Source: Pigoraptor vietnamica (taxonomy: Eukaryota; Opisthokonta; Filasterea). From it: a DNA stretch of 35,112 nucleotides. Below, one piece after another: positions 1 through 12,304 of the stretch. Under the pieces are notes generated by a model. That model had not been told where the DNA came from. It did not search any database and saw nothing but the letters and a program-made list of their open reading frames with translations. Each line of letters starts with the position of its first letter. The first letter of the stretch is position 1. A program made the position numbers and the translations under genes. The stretch is taken from the NCBI GenBank assembly GCA_943704525.1, contig CALSCQ010000492.1, positions 1-35,112 on the forward strand, in the 5' to 3' direction.

Positions 1-1
1 G

Positions 2-34
2 AAAAAAAAAAAAAAACATGCACACACACACACA
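2..34. repeat. A-run and CA microsatellite at the window start
   Basis: A15 followed by catg and (CA)7. Read on the minus strand, the TG run begins at the donor after claspin exon 14, so it lies in the next intron of that gene. Confidence 0.8.
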
Positions 35-35
35 C

Positions 36-3000
36 CTTGACGTCCTGACGCTGGCTTTCGGGCTTGTCCTCCTGCGCGCCGCGACCCGTCGGCTTGGCGG
101 CCGTTGCGAAGACGAAGTTGCGAGCGGACGTGGCAGTCGCAGGACGTCCAGTACCCGCGCCGCCAGGGCCAAGCACCTTCGAGAGCGATCGTGGGCTTCG
201 CGAGAGAAACGACGCGCGTCGTGTCGGCGGAACCTGTGAGCAAGATGGTCGGCGGGTACGGGCTTAGATAAGGTCGAGCGGCACAGAACACCGCATTCTT
301 CTCGGTGCACGCACTCACCTGGGCCGATTCGTGAGGGGCGAAAGAGGCCTTGAAGGACGTCGCAGAAGCCGCCACTGTCAGCGACGATGTCTTGGCCGGC
401 GGAGCCTTTCGTGATGCGCACTCTGCAAACGCACGCGTGTCGTGAGCAAGGCGCAACAGCAGAAAGAAACGGGCGCAGCCATGCGCTGTTACGTGCCGCG
501 GGCAGCGGGGGTCAGAGGGAGAGCGCGTTACTCACCCGCCGCGGCCGCCTCCTTCTTCGACGCGCACGTGTTCTTGATGAGGCTGAAGATGTCCTGGCTG
601 TGCTCCTCGTCGAGCACTGTCGCGACGCCCGTCTCGCTTTGCTGCGCGCGCACACCGCAGTGGTCGCGGAATCCATTAGCGATGGATACGCAGCAACAAA
701 GCGACTAACGGTTGCGTGCAGGTGAGATTGCACGAACGCGGCTACATAAGGGAGCGAGAATAGTGCCAATTCCACCCATTTCACGCCCACAGCTCACCAT
801 CCGCCTGAGGAATGTCTCTCGCTTCACTTTCTCGAGGCGACGCGCCTGCGAGTCGGCGTTCTCCTCGTCCTCCTCGCCGCCGCAGAAGAACGGGTCGATG
901 TAGTCGCCAGGGAGAATCGCCGAGGGGGCGAACAGGTCCACGGCCGAGTCTGCAAACAACATCCCCTCAATAAGAAGTAACGGCACAAAGTACAGGCATT
1001 AAGCGAAGTGCGAGAGCGTCACATCGCAACTCAAGTTCCACACACAATGGCAAGCAGGAAGGGTAAGATGCGACGAAAGAGGCCAAGAAGGACAGAGCGA
1101 AGGGACTCTACGCACCCTCGTGGTCCAGCCCGAGCCTCCGCCGCCGGCGCGCAAAGGCGCCCTCGTCGTCCGAGTCGTATTCGTCGCGATTTCTAATGAC
1201 CGTCTTCATGAGCGCGTCGATAGCCTCCTTGTCCTGGTCCATCTCCGCTTGCCTGCGACGCACGAACACGGTTGAGTGACAGGAAGCAAGGGTACATGGT
1301 AGCGGAATACACGCACAATAAACGGCACAATCTTCACGCTGCAACATTACACGCCAGCGCAACATGTGACAAAGGACTCCCGCACTGCAACAGTCACGCG
1401 AGTGCGAGTGACCCACCAGTGCGCCTGGAGCGCGTTCTGCTCGTCGCCCTCTTCATGCTCGTGCGTCACAATCTCGTCATCAAAGCCGTCCAGGTCGCTC
1501 TGGTCGTCGTCGTCTTCGCTCACTTCCGACCCGCTCACTTCGGCCTCCATGTCGAAGAAATTCCTGCGCGATAACAGCGACCCAAAGTGGGACAGAACCG
1601 GTGAGATAAGTCGTGCTCAATACGCGTGTACACAGAGATGCGACCGTACAACGCATCTATCTGTCCGCAGAACACAAAAGTGCGCTCCCCACCGTCTCCT
1701 CTTCTTCTTCTCCATGGCCTCGCGCACCCGCGGCAGCGCAGCAATCGCACGACCCACGTCATCATCGTTGTCGTCGTCGGTGCCAATTTCCATCGCCGCA
1801 GCCTCACTTTCCGCGCCGTTGACCGCCGTGTCTCCCCCAACAGCGTCCCCTTCCTCGTCCACTCCTTCTCCCTCTTCCTTCGCCTCGTCTTCAGCGCCCT
1901 CCGCCGCGCCCTCGTTACGGGCCTTCGCACGTGCCTCTCGGCGACGCCTGCGCTCTTCTCGCCTGAGACGCTTGCGCTCCTTCCGCCGGCGCTTTTCCGC
2001 GACGTCAGGATCCTCCGTCACCGCCACGACGCCACGCAGGCCCTCGCGCAGCCCAACGCGGATGCCCTCGTCAACCATGTCCGGGCCATCGTCCGGGTAA
2101 CTCTGAGTGCCCACAACTTGCGTCTCCGTTGGCTGCGTGTGCTCAATCTCCTGCGTGTGCGAGAAGCTCGCGTCCGCTTCGGGGGCCTTGGCTCGCGAGC
2201 TGGCGTGTCCTCGCAGAAAGCTGCAGTACCAGACATCCGTGGAGTGTGAGAGGTGGAATCTGCAACATGGTGCGGTGCGCCGAACAACGCACATGTAATG
2301 CGCGACTGCGACGAACGCCCACCCGTTCGAGTCGATGAACTGTGACTCCTCCTCCATGCTGAGGTGCATAAAGGGCCGTGGCGCGGTGCCAGAGTCCCTC
2401 TCCGGATCGAGCACGAGGGTGGGCGTCGGACCGGCACCAAAGCGATGGTCCTCGAACGAATCGCCAAAGAGATCCTGGGTTATGCAATCGACGAATGTTA
2501 ACCCCACCCGCAACAAAATACGCCCGTATTACCTCCAGACAAGCAGCGATCCCATTCTCTTAAACATGAAGGATGGAGAATGCGCGCACGCACCTGTGAG
2601 TTCTCGATGGGATCGCGCGGTAGGTCGCGGATTCGCTGCGACTGCGTGGGCGCCTGTGTGGGAGCCTAAACGAGGCCGTCAGTCATGATACAGCCACTCA
2701 GTAAAAACGGCGAAACATACGCGCTTGGTGCACACATTTTTGCATGCCTGCGACCACAAGACGCAACTACACATCTAGCGGGCAGGGGCGCACCTGCGGC
2801 GTAGCCTTGCTTACGGGTGCCGACACGACGTCGATGGGCTTCTGCGGCCGCTTGAAGAAGTCCGAGATCGTCACTCCCTTCGGCTTTGGCGCAAGGGGAT
2901 CGCGCACAACAAGGCGCGGCTGGGCGGTGGCGGCAGGGGGCGTGGGGTTGCTGCCCTTCGGCACCAGGCCCGAGAACGACGTCAGCAGCGGCTCCTGCGC

Positions 3001-5422
3001 TTTCGCAGGCGCGCGAATCGCGGGCTCAGAGCGTGCACTCGGTTCAACACTCGCGGCCGTGGGCACGGCCTGCAATATTGGAGGAGAAAGACATAGGAGA
3101 GTGGGAAGTGAGTGTACTGTGCGTTGCGAGTAGAACAAGAAGAGAGGGAAATGCGTGTGTAGGAGACGGAAGGTCGTGTGGGTTGTTGCACACACTGCAG
3201 CACGCATTGGACGCACCGCGTGCTCGGCCGTCTTCGGAGGCGCCGCAACCGAGCGAATTTCCTTGTGGCCCTCGTCATCGCTCTCCTCGCCAGAGTCGCT
3301 TGTGCTCTCGCTGTCGCTATCGTCGCTTTCACTCCCACTCCCGCTCTCGTCATCGCTATCACTGTTGCTTCCCCCACTCGACGACGACGTCCCACCGCCA
3401 TCTTCTTGGTCGCCCTCGCCCTCTTCTTCCTCTTCTTCATCGCCGTACTCGAGACCCTCCATGCCGGCCTCTTCGTCGCTCGCAATGCCCTCCCCCTCGG
3501 CGTCGCTGCCATTCTCCCCCTCCGCGCCCTCGTCGTCCTTCGCCTCCTCCTCGTCCGACTCAAAGTCTTCACGACCGATCGTCGGCAAATCCTCGGGCGC
3601 GGGCCGAAGCTCCGCTTGCAGGCGCCGCTTTTCGCGCTCCGTCCGCACGGCGCTCTTCAGACGCTCAATCAACTTCTGCCGGCTCTTCAGCGGCGTCTTC
3701 GCGGGCGACCACTGCGAGCCCTGCGCCCGACGATCCACCGACCGCGGCACGCGCTTGCCCTGCAGGAGGTCGCGCATTCTCGGCGGCGTAGAGCGCACGT
3801 CCTTCGCGTCAACGACGGATTCGCGCTTGTCGACAGTCGCGGCGGCCACAGCGTTCCCGGCGTCCTCCATCGCCTCGAGTGGCTGTGCAACGACGGCGTC
3901 CGAGGGGTCGGCCTTGGGATTGACCGCAGGCTCCTCCAAAGACGGCGCTGCCGCTGCTTCCGCCGCCGCCGGGTTTTCCGCGGGGTCCTTCTTCGTGAGC
4001 ATATCGCTAAGCGGCACAAGGTCCGAGTCGTCGTCTTCCACTGGAGCGCGCACGCCCGCACCAAAGAGTTTTCGGGTGGTCGTAGCTGCCTTCGGCTGCG
4101 TGGGTGCGGCTGCGGCCTTGGGGAGGGGCGCGACCACGAGGAGGTCGTCGTCGGCGTCCATGGCCGAGTCGACGGTGAGTTTGGGCTTCCGAGTGAGCGC
4201 ATTGACGATGCTCGCGTCTGGCGCCTTGCGAGCAATCGCAAGTTTGAGCTGCTCCGACTTGGGGAGGGAGGGCGGGGGACTGCGCAGAGGCGATAGAGTC
4301 GGAGGTGTGAGGACATGTGGATTGTGAGAAAATGGCTTGTGTGCTGCACGCGTAACGCAAGTCACTAGAGGAGATAGACACACGCACGACGAGTCACGTG
4401 CACGCAAGGCACTGACGGAAAGGCGTAACACTTTCTTCGGCCACGGCGAATGTACCCACGCGGCTGCGGCGACAATTCGCTGGTTGGATTTGAGCTTCGA
4501 AAGAAAGTCCGACATGGACTTCTTCTCCGGCTTGTGAATGGGCAGCGACACGCACGCCTCTGACACAGCAAGTTAGAAGAAGGTGAGCATGGGGCCATAC
4601 AGAGTGCCAATTAAGCGCACCAGCATACTCGCACGCGCAAGAAGGGAACGCACATGCACACGTGGCCAGTCAAATGGTTGCGTACCTCGAACGAGCCGCT
4701 GCGTCTCGCTGTGCATCGATCGCACGTCGCCCTTTGTCATCTTTTTCTAAATTTCCAAAGACCACTGGTAAGTCACTTCACACAAAAACAGACAAGGTTC
4801 CTATAGCAATTGTTCAGGCCATTCTCACCGGCTTGTCAGAGGCATCCCGCTCACTATTCCTCCGCCGCTTGCGGCTCTTGTCACCGGCCGCCGTCTCGCT
4901 CGCATCAAACGACGCATCTTCGTCCCCGTCCTCCCCATTCGCGGGAGCCGCACTCTCGTCCTTCTCGCTCTTGTCGCCTTCCTCCATCGCCTTGGCCACC
5001 TGAGCGTCCTTCATCGCCACAAGGTGTTCGTCGTAGGACATCATGAGATCCGCGTCGTCGTCATCCGCCCTCGGCTTCGCAGACACCGCCGGCGCAGGCG
5101 CAGGCGCGACCGTCTCGCTCGCTTCCGCACTCTCCTCCTCCTGGTCTTCGTTGTCAAAGAGCGAGCGGCGATTCACGCGCCGGCGTTTTGCCACGTGTGT
5201 CACATCCTCCGCCTCAGAGTCGCTCGATGCGGCCGCGACGGACGCGGCGCGAGGCACGCCGTCGCCTGCAACAGGCGATGGGACGGTGTTCGGGGAGGGC
5301 GCCTGTGCGTGCAGAGCCGCGTGCTCCTTGAGCATCGCCCCCTCCGGAGAAATGTCCATCTCAACGTCGGTGGGGGAATCGCCCGAAGGCACCACGGCCA
5401 CGCACGTCATGGGAGACTCCAT
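36..5422 (-). CDS. CLSPN: Claspin/Mrc1-like replication checkpoint mediator (3' end beyond window)
   Basis: Acts at replication forks, linking ATR-type kinases to the checkpoint effector kinase (family knowledge). Exons in coding order: 5422-4829, 4746-4686, 4559-4456, 4257-3217, 3069-2794, 2665-2594, 2474-2323, 2220-1693, 1563-1417, 1252-1116, 949-798, 641-536, 422-319, 233-36. All phases agree and give 1224 codons without a stop; a GT donor follows base 36, so at least one more exon probably lies outside. Family signatures seen: HSETQRLVRE followed by SLPIHKPEKKSMSDF (exons 2-3), the acidic core NFFDMEAEVSGSEVSEDDD (exon 9), and a C-terminal SFLSRSPRSLSKVL...SRNFVF block (exon 14). Exon 4 ends in a long Ser/Asp/Glu tract. 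Residues about 693-808 hold eight SQ/TQ sites. VTISDFFKR near residue 675 resembles a PCNA-binding box lacking its Gln. Family call firm; the exon 3 donor is the least certain boundary. Confidence 0.88.
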
Positions 5423-5725
5423 TTCGCCCGTGCGGAAGGCGCGCGTGAAAGGGACGGTCTCTCACACGCACCCCGTGAGCATGCGGGAGCGCTCTGCGTA
5501 TATAATAAATTCCGATTGTTGGAGGTATTGCGCGCCGTTTCTCCGCTTGAATGTGGCGGTCGCCCACTTCAAAATGTTCGCGCCACAAATTTTGGCGCGC
5601 AAATCGACAATGTGCCGAAAACTCGGCAGATTTGAGTGTAACACAGCGCGTACACGTGACCAGTCGCCCATTCAAAACTTTCAACCTCCTGCACACACAG
5701 TGTGCCAAGGAGAGACGCAACAACG
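5423..5725. promoter_or_regulatory. Divergent promoter between claspin-like and ZNF277-like genes
   Basis: This 303-bp gap separates two start codons facing away from each other. It holds a TATA-like run (tatataataaat, about 5500-5511), roughly 80-90 bp upstream of the claspin start. It also holds an E2F-type core TTTGGCGC at 5591-5598 inside attttggcgcgcaaat, and another GCGCGCC core near 5530-5536. A CACGTG-type core (tacacgtgac) lies near 5650. Claspin is a known E2F target in animals, which makes the E2F-like site plausible; no expression evidence is available here. Confidence 0.5.
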
Positions 5726-6710
5726 ATGGCGGACGGGCGCGGCATGGTACCCGGCTTCCACGAGCCGCTTGCATTTTCCACGGGAAGTGTCCAGCACTCA
5801 CACGATGTGGGACGTGGCGCGGACGTACCGAAGCACGTGTGCCCCTTGTGCGACGCATTCACGCCGACTGTCTCTGCGGAAGAAGTGCTGCGACATCTCG
5901 TCACTGTGCACAAGTTTGTAGTGGGCGAACCGAACGCCGTCGCGGACTTGCCGAGGTGAAGCTCCCTCGACGAACGTATATTGGAGATTTGCGAAATTCT
6001 CGTTCAAATCGCGCTTATAGTTCTAAATGTGACCATGGTATCTCTCAGGTACATGCTGCACTGGAAGCGGCGTTTTCTCGAAGGTCCGCTGAGGGATTTC
6101 GTGTCGACCATTCACACGAATTCAGAGGGCGGAACAGGTGTGTGGGACATTACCGTGTCGGACTGTAGCTTCTTAAGTTACGCAAAATCAATTGCACGTT
6201 TACTCACGGCGCATTTTCCGCAGTGCCGCCCGTGGCGCCGTCCGAGGAATACTTCCTACTTAGCAGCGTTCTCCCGGAGGACCGTCAGCTCAGAGAGACG
6301 CTAAAACAAGAGCGCTTGGTGTGTTTACTACTCGGTTCCAAAGAATCTCGATGTGCATGTCGCGTGTGTGTTACATGTTGTCCTCGGCTGACTCGAGAGC
6401 GCCTGTGCAGCAATCTGTGCTTGCCGCGCAGCACCGTGAGCGAGCGGGATCCTTCCGCAGCCGGAGATGCCTCTTTTGCAAGGACGAGTTTAGTGAGAGG
6501 TTCGTTTTCGCCACTTTTCAGACGCGCGAATGGGGTCGCAATCCGACTGAAGATCGCGCGTGTGTGCAGGAACGCCTTCTTCTCGCACATGTTCGAGGCC
6601 CACGGCTTTAACATTGGTCTTCCGGACAATCTTGTTTTCATCGACGAGCTTTGCGACGTATTACAGGCGAAAGTGGACGGGTGCGCTTGCGTACATAGCA
6701 TTTGTGTTTG

Positions 6711-6769
<59 letters not shown>

Positions 6770-8221
6770 TGTATGTGTGTGTGTCTGTATGTGTGTGTGT
6801 GTGTATGTGTGTGTGTGTCTGTATGTGCGTGTGTGTGTCTGTATGTGTGTGTGTGTGTGTGTCTGTATGTGTGTGTGTGTGTGTGTATGTGTGTATGAGT
6901 TGTGTTCGTGCGTGCGCACAACATATATCGAGAGAAAGAATGCCAAGCGACGCCCACATTCCAATCAACAGGCTGCAGTGCGTCTACTGCGAACTGACGT
7001 TCAAGAACAGGGACGTCCTTAAGACGCACATGCGCAAGAAGAAGCACTACCGCATCAACGCGCGCAATGTCGCGTACGACAAGTATTACGTCGTCAATTA
7101 CCTGGTATGTGTGCGTGTACATGAGTCCTGGGCCGCACCGTCTCCGTGCGTGCGTGCGTGCGTGCTGTGGTGTGTGCGTGTGTGCGTATGTGCGTATGCG
7201 TGCCCTCACTCGTCGCCTTCGCAGCTGGATCGCGCTCCCTCCCGACAACAACAAGCAGTGGACGCCGCATCGTCATCAGGCGAGAGTGATGAAGACGTCT
7301 CACCCGATAGCAAACCTTCGACAAAGGCGCAGGCGGCTACTGCCGGCGCCCGTGAGCAGAGCGGGCGTTCAAACGCGGGTCCTGCGCGCGAACATGGCAA
7401 GAAGGGCTCGTCCCGCAAAAAGAATGTCCCGAAGGATGACGACGGCGCGGCAAGCGACGATTACTTGGACGACGAAGCCGAGCAAGGCGACGGGTGCGTT
7501 GTGGCGTGCTTGTAAATGCGTGCATATCGGCCAGCTTACAATTACTATGCGCCGCAGGGCGTGGGACGGGTGGACTGAAAACGAGCCGGAGAACGTCACA
7601 TGCCTCTACTGCGACTGCGTGTCGGACGGGACGGACGCTGCGTTTGCCCACTTGAAATCGGTGCATTCCGTGTCGCTCGTGGAGACGTGCCGCGAATGGG
7701 GTGCGTCGACCGTCGTGTGTGTGTGTTGAGGTCGTTGCGCTCCACACCCATTCGTCTGACATATGTCGTGCCTTTGTTGTCTGTAGGGCTTGACTTTTAT
7801 CAGCGCGTCAAGCTCGTGAATTATCTCCGCAGAAAGGTCTGTTGTGGTGATTTGCACGCATGCACGTCGCAATGCGACCCAGTAACGATCCCAACTAGAG
7901 ATCCCACGATCCCACCCCGGCTTAGGTCTTTGAAAAATCGTGCCCTTCCTGTTCGACGACGTTCGCTTCCTCCGGAGAGCTTGTCAGTCACTTGTCGTCG
8001 CACTCCCACTGGCTGCCGGAGCGCGCTTCCAATGCGTGGTTGCAAGCAGAGTGAGTCGAAAAATGCTCCGTTTGCGTGCTGATCCCGGCAGTTGTCTGAG
8101 TGCAAAAAACAACAACAACAGGTTTCTGTTTCCCACGTACGAAGACGACGCGCTGCTGTTTGGGTTGGATGACGACGTCGACGTCCCTGCGGCCGAAAAT
8201 GTCGTCGTTATCGCGGAATAA
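5726..8221 (+). CDS. ZNF277: ZNF277-like C2H2 zinc-finger protein
   Basis: Eleven exons: 5726-5955, 6049-6137, 6224-6318, 6411-6499, 6570-6680, 6972-7104, 7225-7493, 7558-7700, 7787-7836, 7926-8050, 8122-8221; all phases join to 477 residues (human ZNF277 is about 450). Five C2H2 fingers are visible: C39/C42/H57/H62, C158/C161/H174/H179, C208/C211/H224/H230, C354/C357/H370/H375 and C409/C412/H425/H429. Diagnostic family blocks are EWGLDFYQRVKLVNYLRRK and the C-terminal FPTYEDDALLFGLDDD. Residues about 250-338 (exon 7) form an acidic, low-complexity insert before finger four. The start is the first ATG in this frame (ACGATGG context). In animals ZNF277 is linked to chromatin and Polycomb regulation and to ribosomal protein uS5; the role here is inferred by homology only. 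Intron 5 carries a long TG microsatellite. Confidence 0.9.
6715..6895. repeat. (TG)n / (TG)nTATG microsatellite in intron 5 of the ZNF277-like gene
   Basis: About 180 bp of TG dinucleotides interrupted by CTGTATG and TATG variants. It lies inside the 6681-6971 intron, just after the donor. The apparent long Cys/Val reading frames across it are artefacts of the repeat. Confidence 0.95.
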
Positions 8222-8969
8222 CTGACTTTGTATAACGATTCATAATGGCATAAAGGCACAGCCCATTCACAGCATTACATGACTGTCGACGTGTGAGTGT
8301 GTCCGGATATGTGTCTGGACACCATGTGTGTCACCGTCACTGTCAGCACATTCAATTGTATTTCAGGCACACACCGAGACAACACCCACACGTCGTCAGT
8401 CCGTTTGCGGTGGCAAGCACCCTTCATGCCGCGACCCTCTTCACCACTTGGTGCATCGATTTCGTTCGAAATAATTGGCTGCTCGCACTCGGCAGACGGG
8501 CGTCAACAGCGACCCGCGGAAGGTTCCATGCGGAACGTCCGTGCAGTGTGTCCATTGGCGGCGGAATCCCTTAGAAGCACTGTGCGCGCCTGTGACAGCA
8601 CGTGTTTTCGCGGCTTTTGAAGGCGACGGAGTTCGAGAAGTGCTGCGCGGACACCGTTTGGGCAGCAGGGGGGATGCAAGGTCCCCAACATGTGAGTCGC
8701 CCGCGACATTGTTTTTCTTCCCCATCTTTCTTTCAAAAAAAGTCCCGTTTATTTGCTTCCCGTCGTTCTTGTCACTTCCCCCCTCTCTTGTCGCCGACAT
8801 TCTTCTTCGTTTCTCCCAGCCGTTTTCGCTCTCTCAGTTTGGATACTCGAAGCGTCCCCGCGCCGAGTCAGAGTCTCCGCTGCATCGCCGCGGTGCGCCT
8901 GCACACGACGAAGGACTCTCCGGCGAGCTGGCGGATGGACGCCCCCGCCGGCGTGCTGGCCTTTCTGAC
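8222..8969 (+). other. Intergenic region upstream of the DnaJ gene, possible 5' leader intron
   Basis: 748 bp without a supportable coding exon. It includes the 3' end of the ZNF277-like gene and the DnaJ promoter. A strong donor (aacat|gtgagt, about 8690) is followed by a pyrimidine-rich tract (8705-8840) ending in tctcccag and ctctctcag. This looks like an intron in the DnaJ 5' leader. The frame upstream of the chosen ATG is open, so an N-terminal extension cannot be excluded. Confidence 0.4.
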
Positions 8970-10707
8970 ATGGATCTGACGTACTATGAAATCCTCGGCG
9001 TCGAGAACGATGCTGACGACGCGCGATTGAAACAGGCCTTTAAGGTGAGAAGGGGCCACCAGTTCGGTTGCTCTGTTGGCGGATCCCTAGCGGGAACATA
9101 CGGACTTCTTTGTTCTTTCGCCGTTTGCGTACATGGCAGGCGTTGTCGTGAGTGACCCTGTCGTTGCGGGTGTGACGGAAGTTCATGAGACTGGATTGAA
9201 CTTCGTGTAGAGTTGATGGAGACTGTGTGAATGGGTGGCAGTTATCGGAGTGCGGAGATGAGCGAGTCGGGCTGCGTACTCATCAATATCGATTGTGTTG
9301 CGGTTGTTGTGATCTGTGGCGGTGTTATCGTTCGTGTTGGGTCCCATTTTCTGTTTACATAGACTGCCGTTGTCGCCGGCACTCACCGTCGCGTGCACAC
9401 AGGAGCTCGCGATCAAGTTCCACCCGGACAAGAACCCCGGCAACATCCTCGCCGAGGAGCGATTCAAGGCCGTGGCATCGGCGTATGCCGTGCTCAGCGA
9501 CAGGAAAAAGAGGGTGCGTGCGGTCTGCAGTTGCCCTTCGTGCGTGTGCGTCACCGCATGCTGATATGGTCTCAATACGCCGCTGTCGAACTCCTGTTTT
9601 ATGTGCGACACGTGTCATCTTCCTTGGCGACGGAAGACGCACGTGCGCACACACACACCGCTCTGACACACGCAAGTCGCATGCGTATCGCGTGTGCACG
9701 CACACCGCACTGACACGTGACGTCTTCCTTTGCAACCCGCTCAGTTCATGTATGACATCTACGGCAAGCAAGCCGTTGAAAACTCCATGCAATCCAAGCA
9801 CATGCTTATCGACGAGGCGCGCCGCATATTCGAGTCGCTCTTTCCGCCCAGCGGAAGCGAGTTCTCGCAACAACAGCAACAGCAACAGCAGCTGCACTGG
9901 GCCACGCCTATCGCGCGCCAACCCTTCGGTGCGGGCCCTGCCGCCGTCTCGGTTGGAAGCGCGCGTGCGGGCGACACGCTCACGCAGGGCGTAAGCGTCG
10001 TGCCCTCGCAGCTGCCTGGCATTGACGCGCTTGCCGGCGCCATTACGGGCGGCCTGCGGGAGGGGAGGAACTTCATCGTGAAGGAGTACGAGTGCACGAT
10101 CGAGGAGCTGTACGCACGCGCCACCAAAGTGTTCCGCGTGACGCGCACGAAGCCCGGCGCACCTTCGCCGCCCTCCGCTGGGTCGGGCGCGAGCGGCGGC
10201 AACGACCAAGACAGCCAGCGTCAGTTCCTGAAAGTGCGCCTCCAACCGTGGTGGAGGGACGGATATGCCATTGTTTACGACGACGGCGCTCCGGACGGCG
10301 TCGCGATCAAATTCGTCATGCGGGTCGCCCAGCACAACCACTTTTCGCTGCGCGGCAACGACATCGTGTGCAACATCAAGATATCCCTCGCGGACGCCGT
10401 GCTAGGTGTGGAGGTGCACGTGCCAACCGTCGACGGGAACATCGCAACGCTGCGCCGACCCGGCGTCATCTCACCCGGACTGACGCACACGTTCGAGGGC
10501 GAGGGGATGCCCGTGGAGCCTTCGACGCTGGATAATGCTGGCGGGGATGGGGACCAGGCGGCGGAGAAGCGTCGGCGTGCGCGCGGCGACCTTGTGGTCG
10601 TGTTTGACGTTGTCTTCCCTGACAAGATAGCGCTTGCGGACGACGACTCGCGGCGGATGCTGCATGACGCACTGTCCGGACGCATCAAGACACTCGTGCG
10701 GCGATAG
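8970..10707 (+). CDS. DnaJ/Hsp40 co-chaperone (J domain plus C-terminal substrate domains)
   Basis: Stimulates Hsp70 ATPase and delivers clients (family role). Exons 8970-9044, 9403-9513 and 9745-10707 join in phase to 382 residues. The J domain is split over the exons: [20 protein letters not shown], then [11 protein letters not shown] with the HPD triad at residues 32-34, then FMYDIYG. A glutamine run follows (residues about 104-111, CAA/CAG repeats near 9868-9893). There is no CxxCxGxG zinc-finger region. From about residue 165 come DnaJ C-terminal beta-domain features: [39 protein letters not shown] and [14 protein letters not shown]. This suggests a class II (DNAJB-like) or divergent class III protein; there is no signal peptide and no ER-retention tail, so cytosol or nucleus is likely. 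The ATG is chosen because J domains of this type start right at the N-terminus. Confidence 0.85.
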
Positions 10708-10946
10708 GGGAAGAAGGGTCGATTTGCGCGTCGCATGTAATGTCACACAGCTTTTGCACACGTCTCGTTCGCGCTTTCTCTGGTGGCAGTTTTCCGTCTG
10801 GCGTGATCTCGCGTGCGCGTGCCTTGTATGAAATGTCTAGTATTTTAACCCGCATCAGTGCCTTTGCCTTATCATAGGAGTTCAAAGGGACAAAAAGCCA
10901 GGCACAATCAGAAGCAGAAGAATGATAGGAGACAAGCACACAGAGT

Positions 10947-12270
10947 TCATTTGACGTCTCGAAACAGAGACTGAATGGCAGCGTCGTCCGCCAGCGCGCG
11001 GAGGAACGCGTCCGGGTCCACCCGCCCCTTATCGCCGTCCTCTTCGCCATCCATTGGCCCACTATCCCGCAGCACAGACTTGAGAGTCGACCGCGACGGG
11101 CACCTGCAAACGCGGATGCGTGCAGTGAGAAGGGAGAAGGGAGAGGAAACGTATGCGTGTGCGTGCGTGCGTGCGTAGTGTGTGCGTGTGTGCGCAGGAT
11201 ACGAGCAATACTGCGGCATATAAGAAAGGCGCATTAGGCCACCGGTCACTCACGGGTACTCTGCACGCTTGGCGAGCCGCCGCAGTGCCTTGTAAATGAC
11301 CTCGCGCGACGACCCGTCGACGTCGGACATTGACGCACACTGCTGTATTATGGACGTGCTTGCGTCGACAAACTCTGTGTGGCGCGGGCGGCGGCGCGCA
11401 AGGATGGCGACACGGGCGAAATGAGCGACAACCGGTCACACAGCGCCAAACGCTAAGAAAGGCGAGTAACTACTGTGCCCTCTGAACCCCAACATCAGAC
11501 CGAGGACTATTGAGGATCGCGACAGTAAGACGCATCGGACAGACTTCCACGCACTGCATGCTGTTGCGTCGCGTGTGTGGGCGTGGGCGAATGCACTCGG
11601 TTCAACGGGTGGGATCCCACTCACCACGAAAGTACAGCGTTATTTGGAACGAACGGAGCAACGCAAAGAAAGGGACGGCGTCGCGTGTTCCGGTGGTTGC
11701 GCTCGGGTCCTCCGCCAGTCGCGCGGCCATCTCAATGGGGGCGAGGGGGAAGTCGGCGACAAGGACCATCGCAAGCTGGTGGAAATCCGAGGGGACAATG
11801 GGATCTGCGCAGAGGGAGAGTAAGGAACGGCAGGGACGTGACCTCTATTTGAGGGTATTGAGAAGGGCATAAGGACGCCGGCTGATACCAGCGTGCGCGT
11901 GTGCGCAGTATGTGCGCGTGCATGTGTGTGTGCATGTGAGTAGTGTGTGCATGTGTGCGTGTGAGTGGTGTGTGTGTGTGTGTGTGTGTGTGCGTGTGCG
12001 TACGGTGCCTCCAGCGTGCACACCATTCTTCGTTGCGAGGCCTCTATACGCTTCCCCAAATGCTCGCAGGTAGGCAAGACGATTGCGCGGCGTCGCATCC
12101 ACAAACGCAAAGGACTGCTGCAGCACGTGTGTTCCTCGCAATACGCTCGTGAAACTGGGTCGAGTGAAAGAAGGTGGGAGGGAGCAGAATGCAAGCGTCG
12201 CTCAAAGCCGCACGTCATATAGGGCACAGGAGGGTAGGAGTACAGTGTGTAGCTAGAGCATAGATATATG

Positions 12271-12304
<34 letters not shown>

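Noticed and set aside
3155-4327. 390-codon plus-strand frame opposite claspin exon 4
   Set aside because: It is the Ser-rich shadow of the acidic Asp/Glu/Ser tract of the claspin-like protein on the other strand.
6285-7254. Long frames rich in Cys/Val or His/Thr across TG/CA repeats
   Set aside because: They are translations of dinucleotide repeats inside a ZNF277-like intron; the same pattern recurs at every CA/TG tract in the window.
8475-8969. N-terminal extension of the DnaJ protein
   Set aside because: The frame is open but pyrimidine-derived (Phe/Ser/Pro-rich), contains likely splice sites, and the J domain naturally begins at the ATG chosen.
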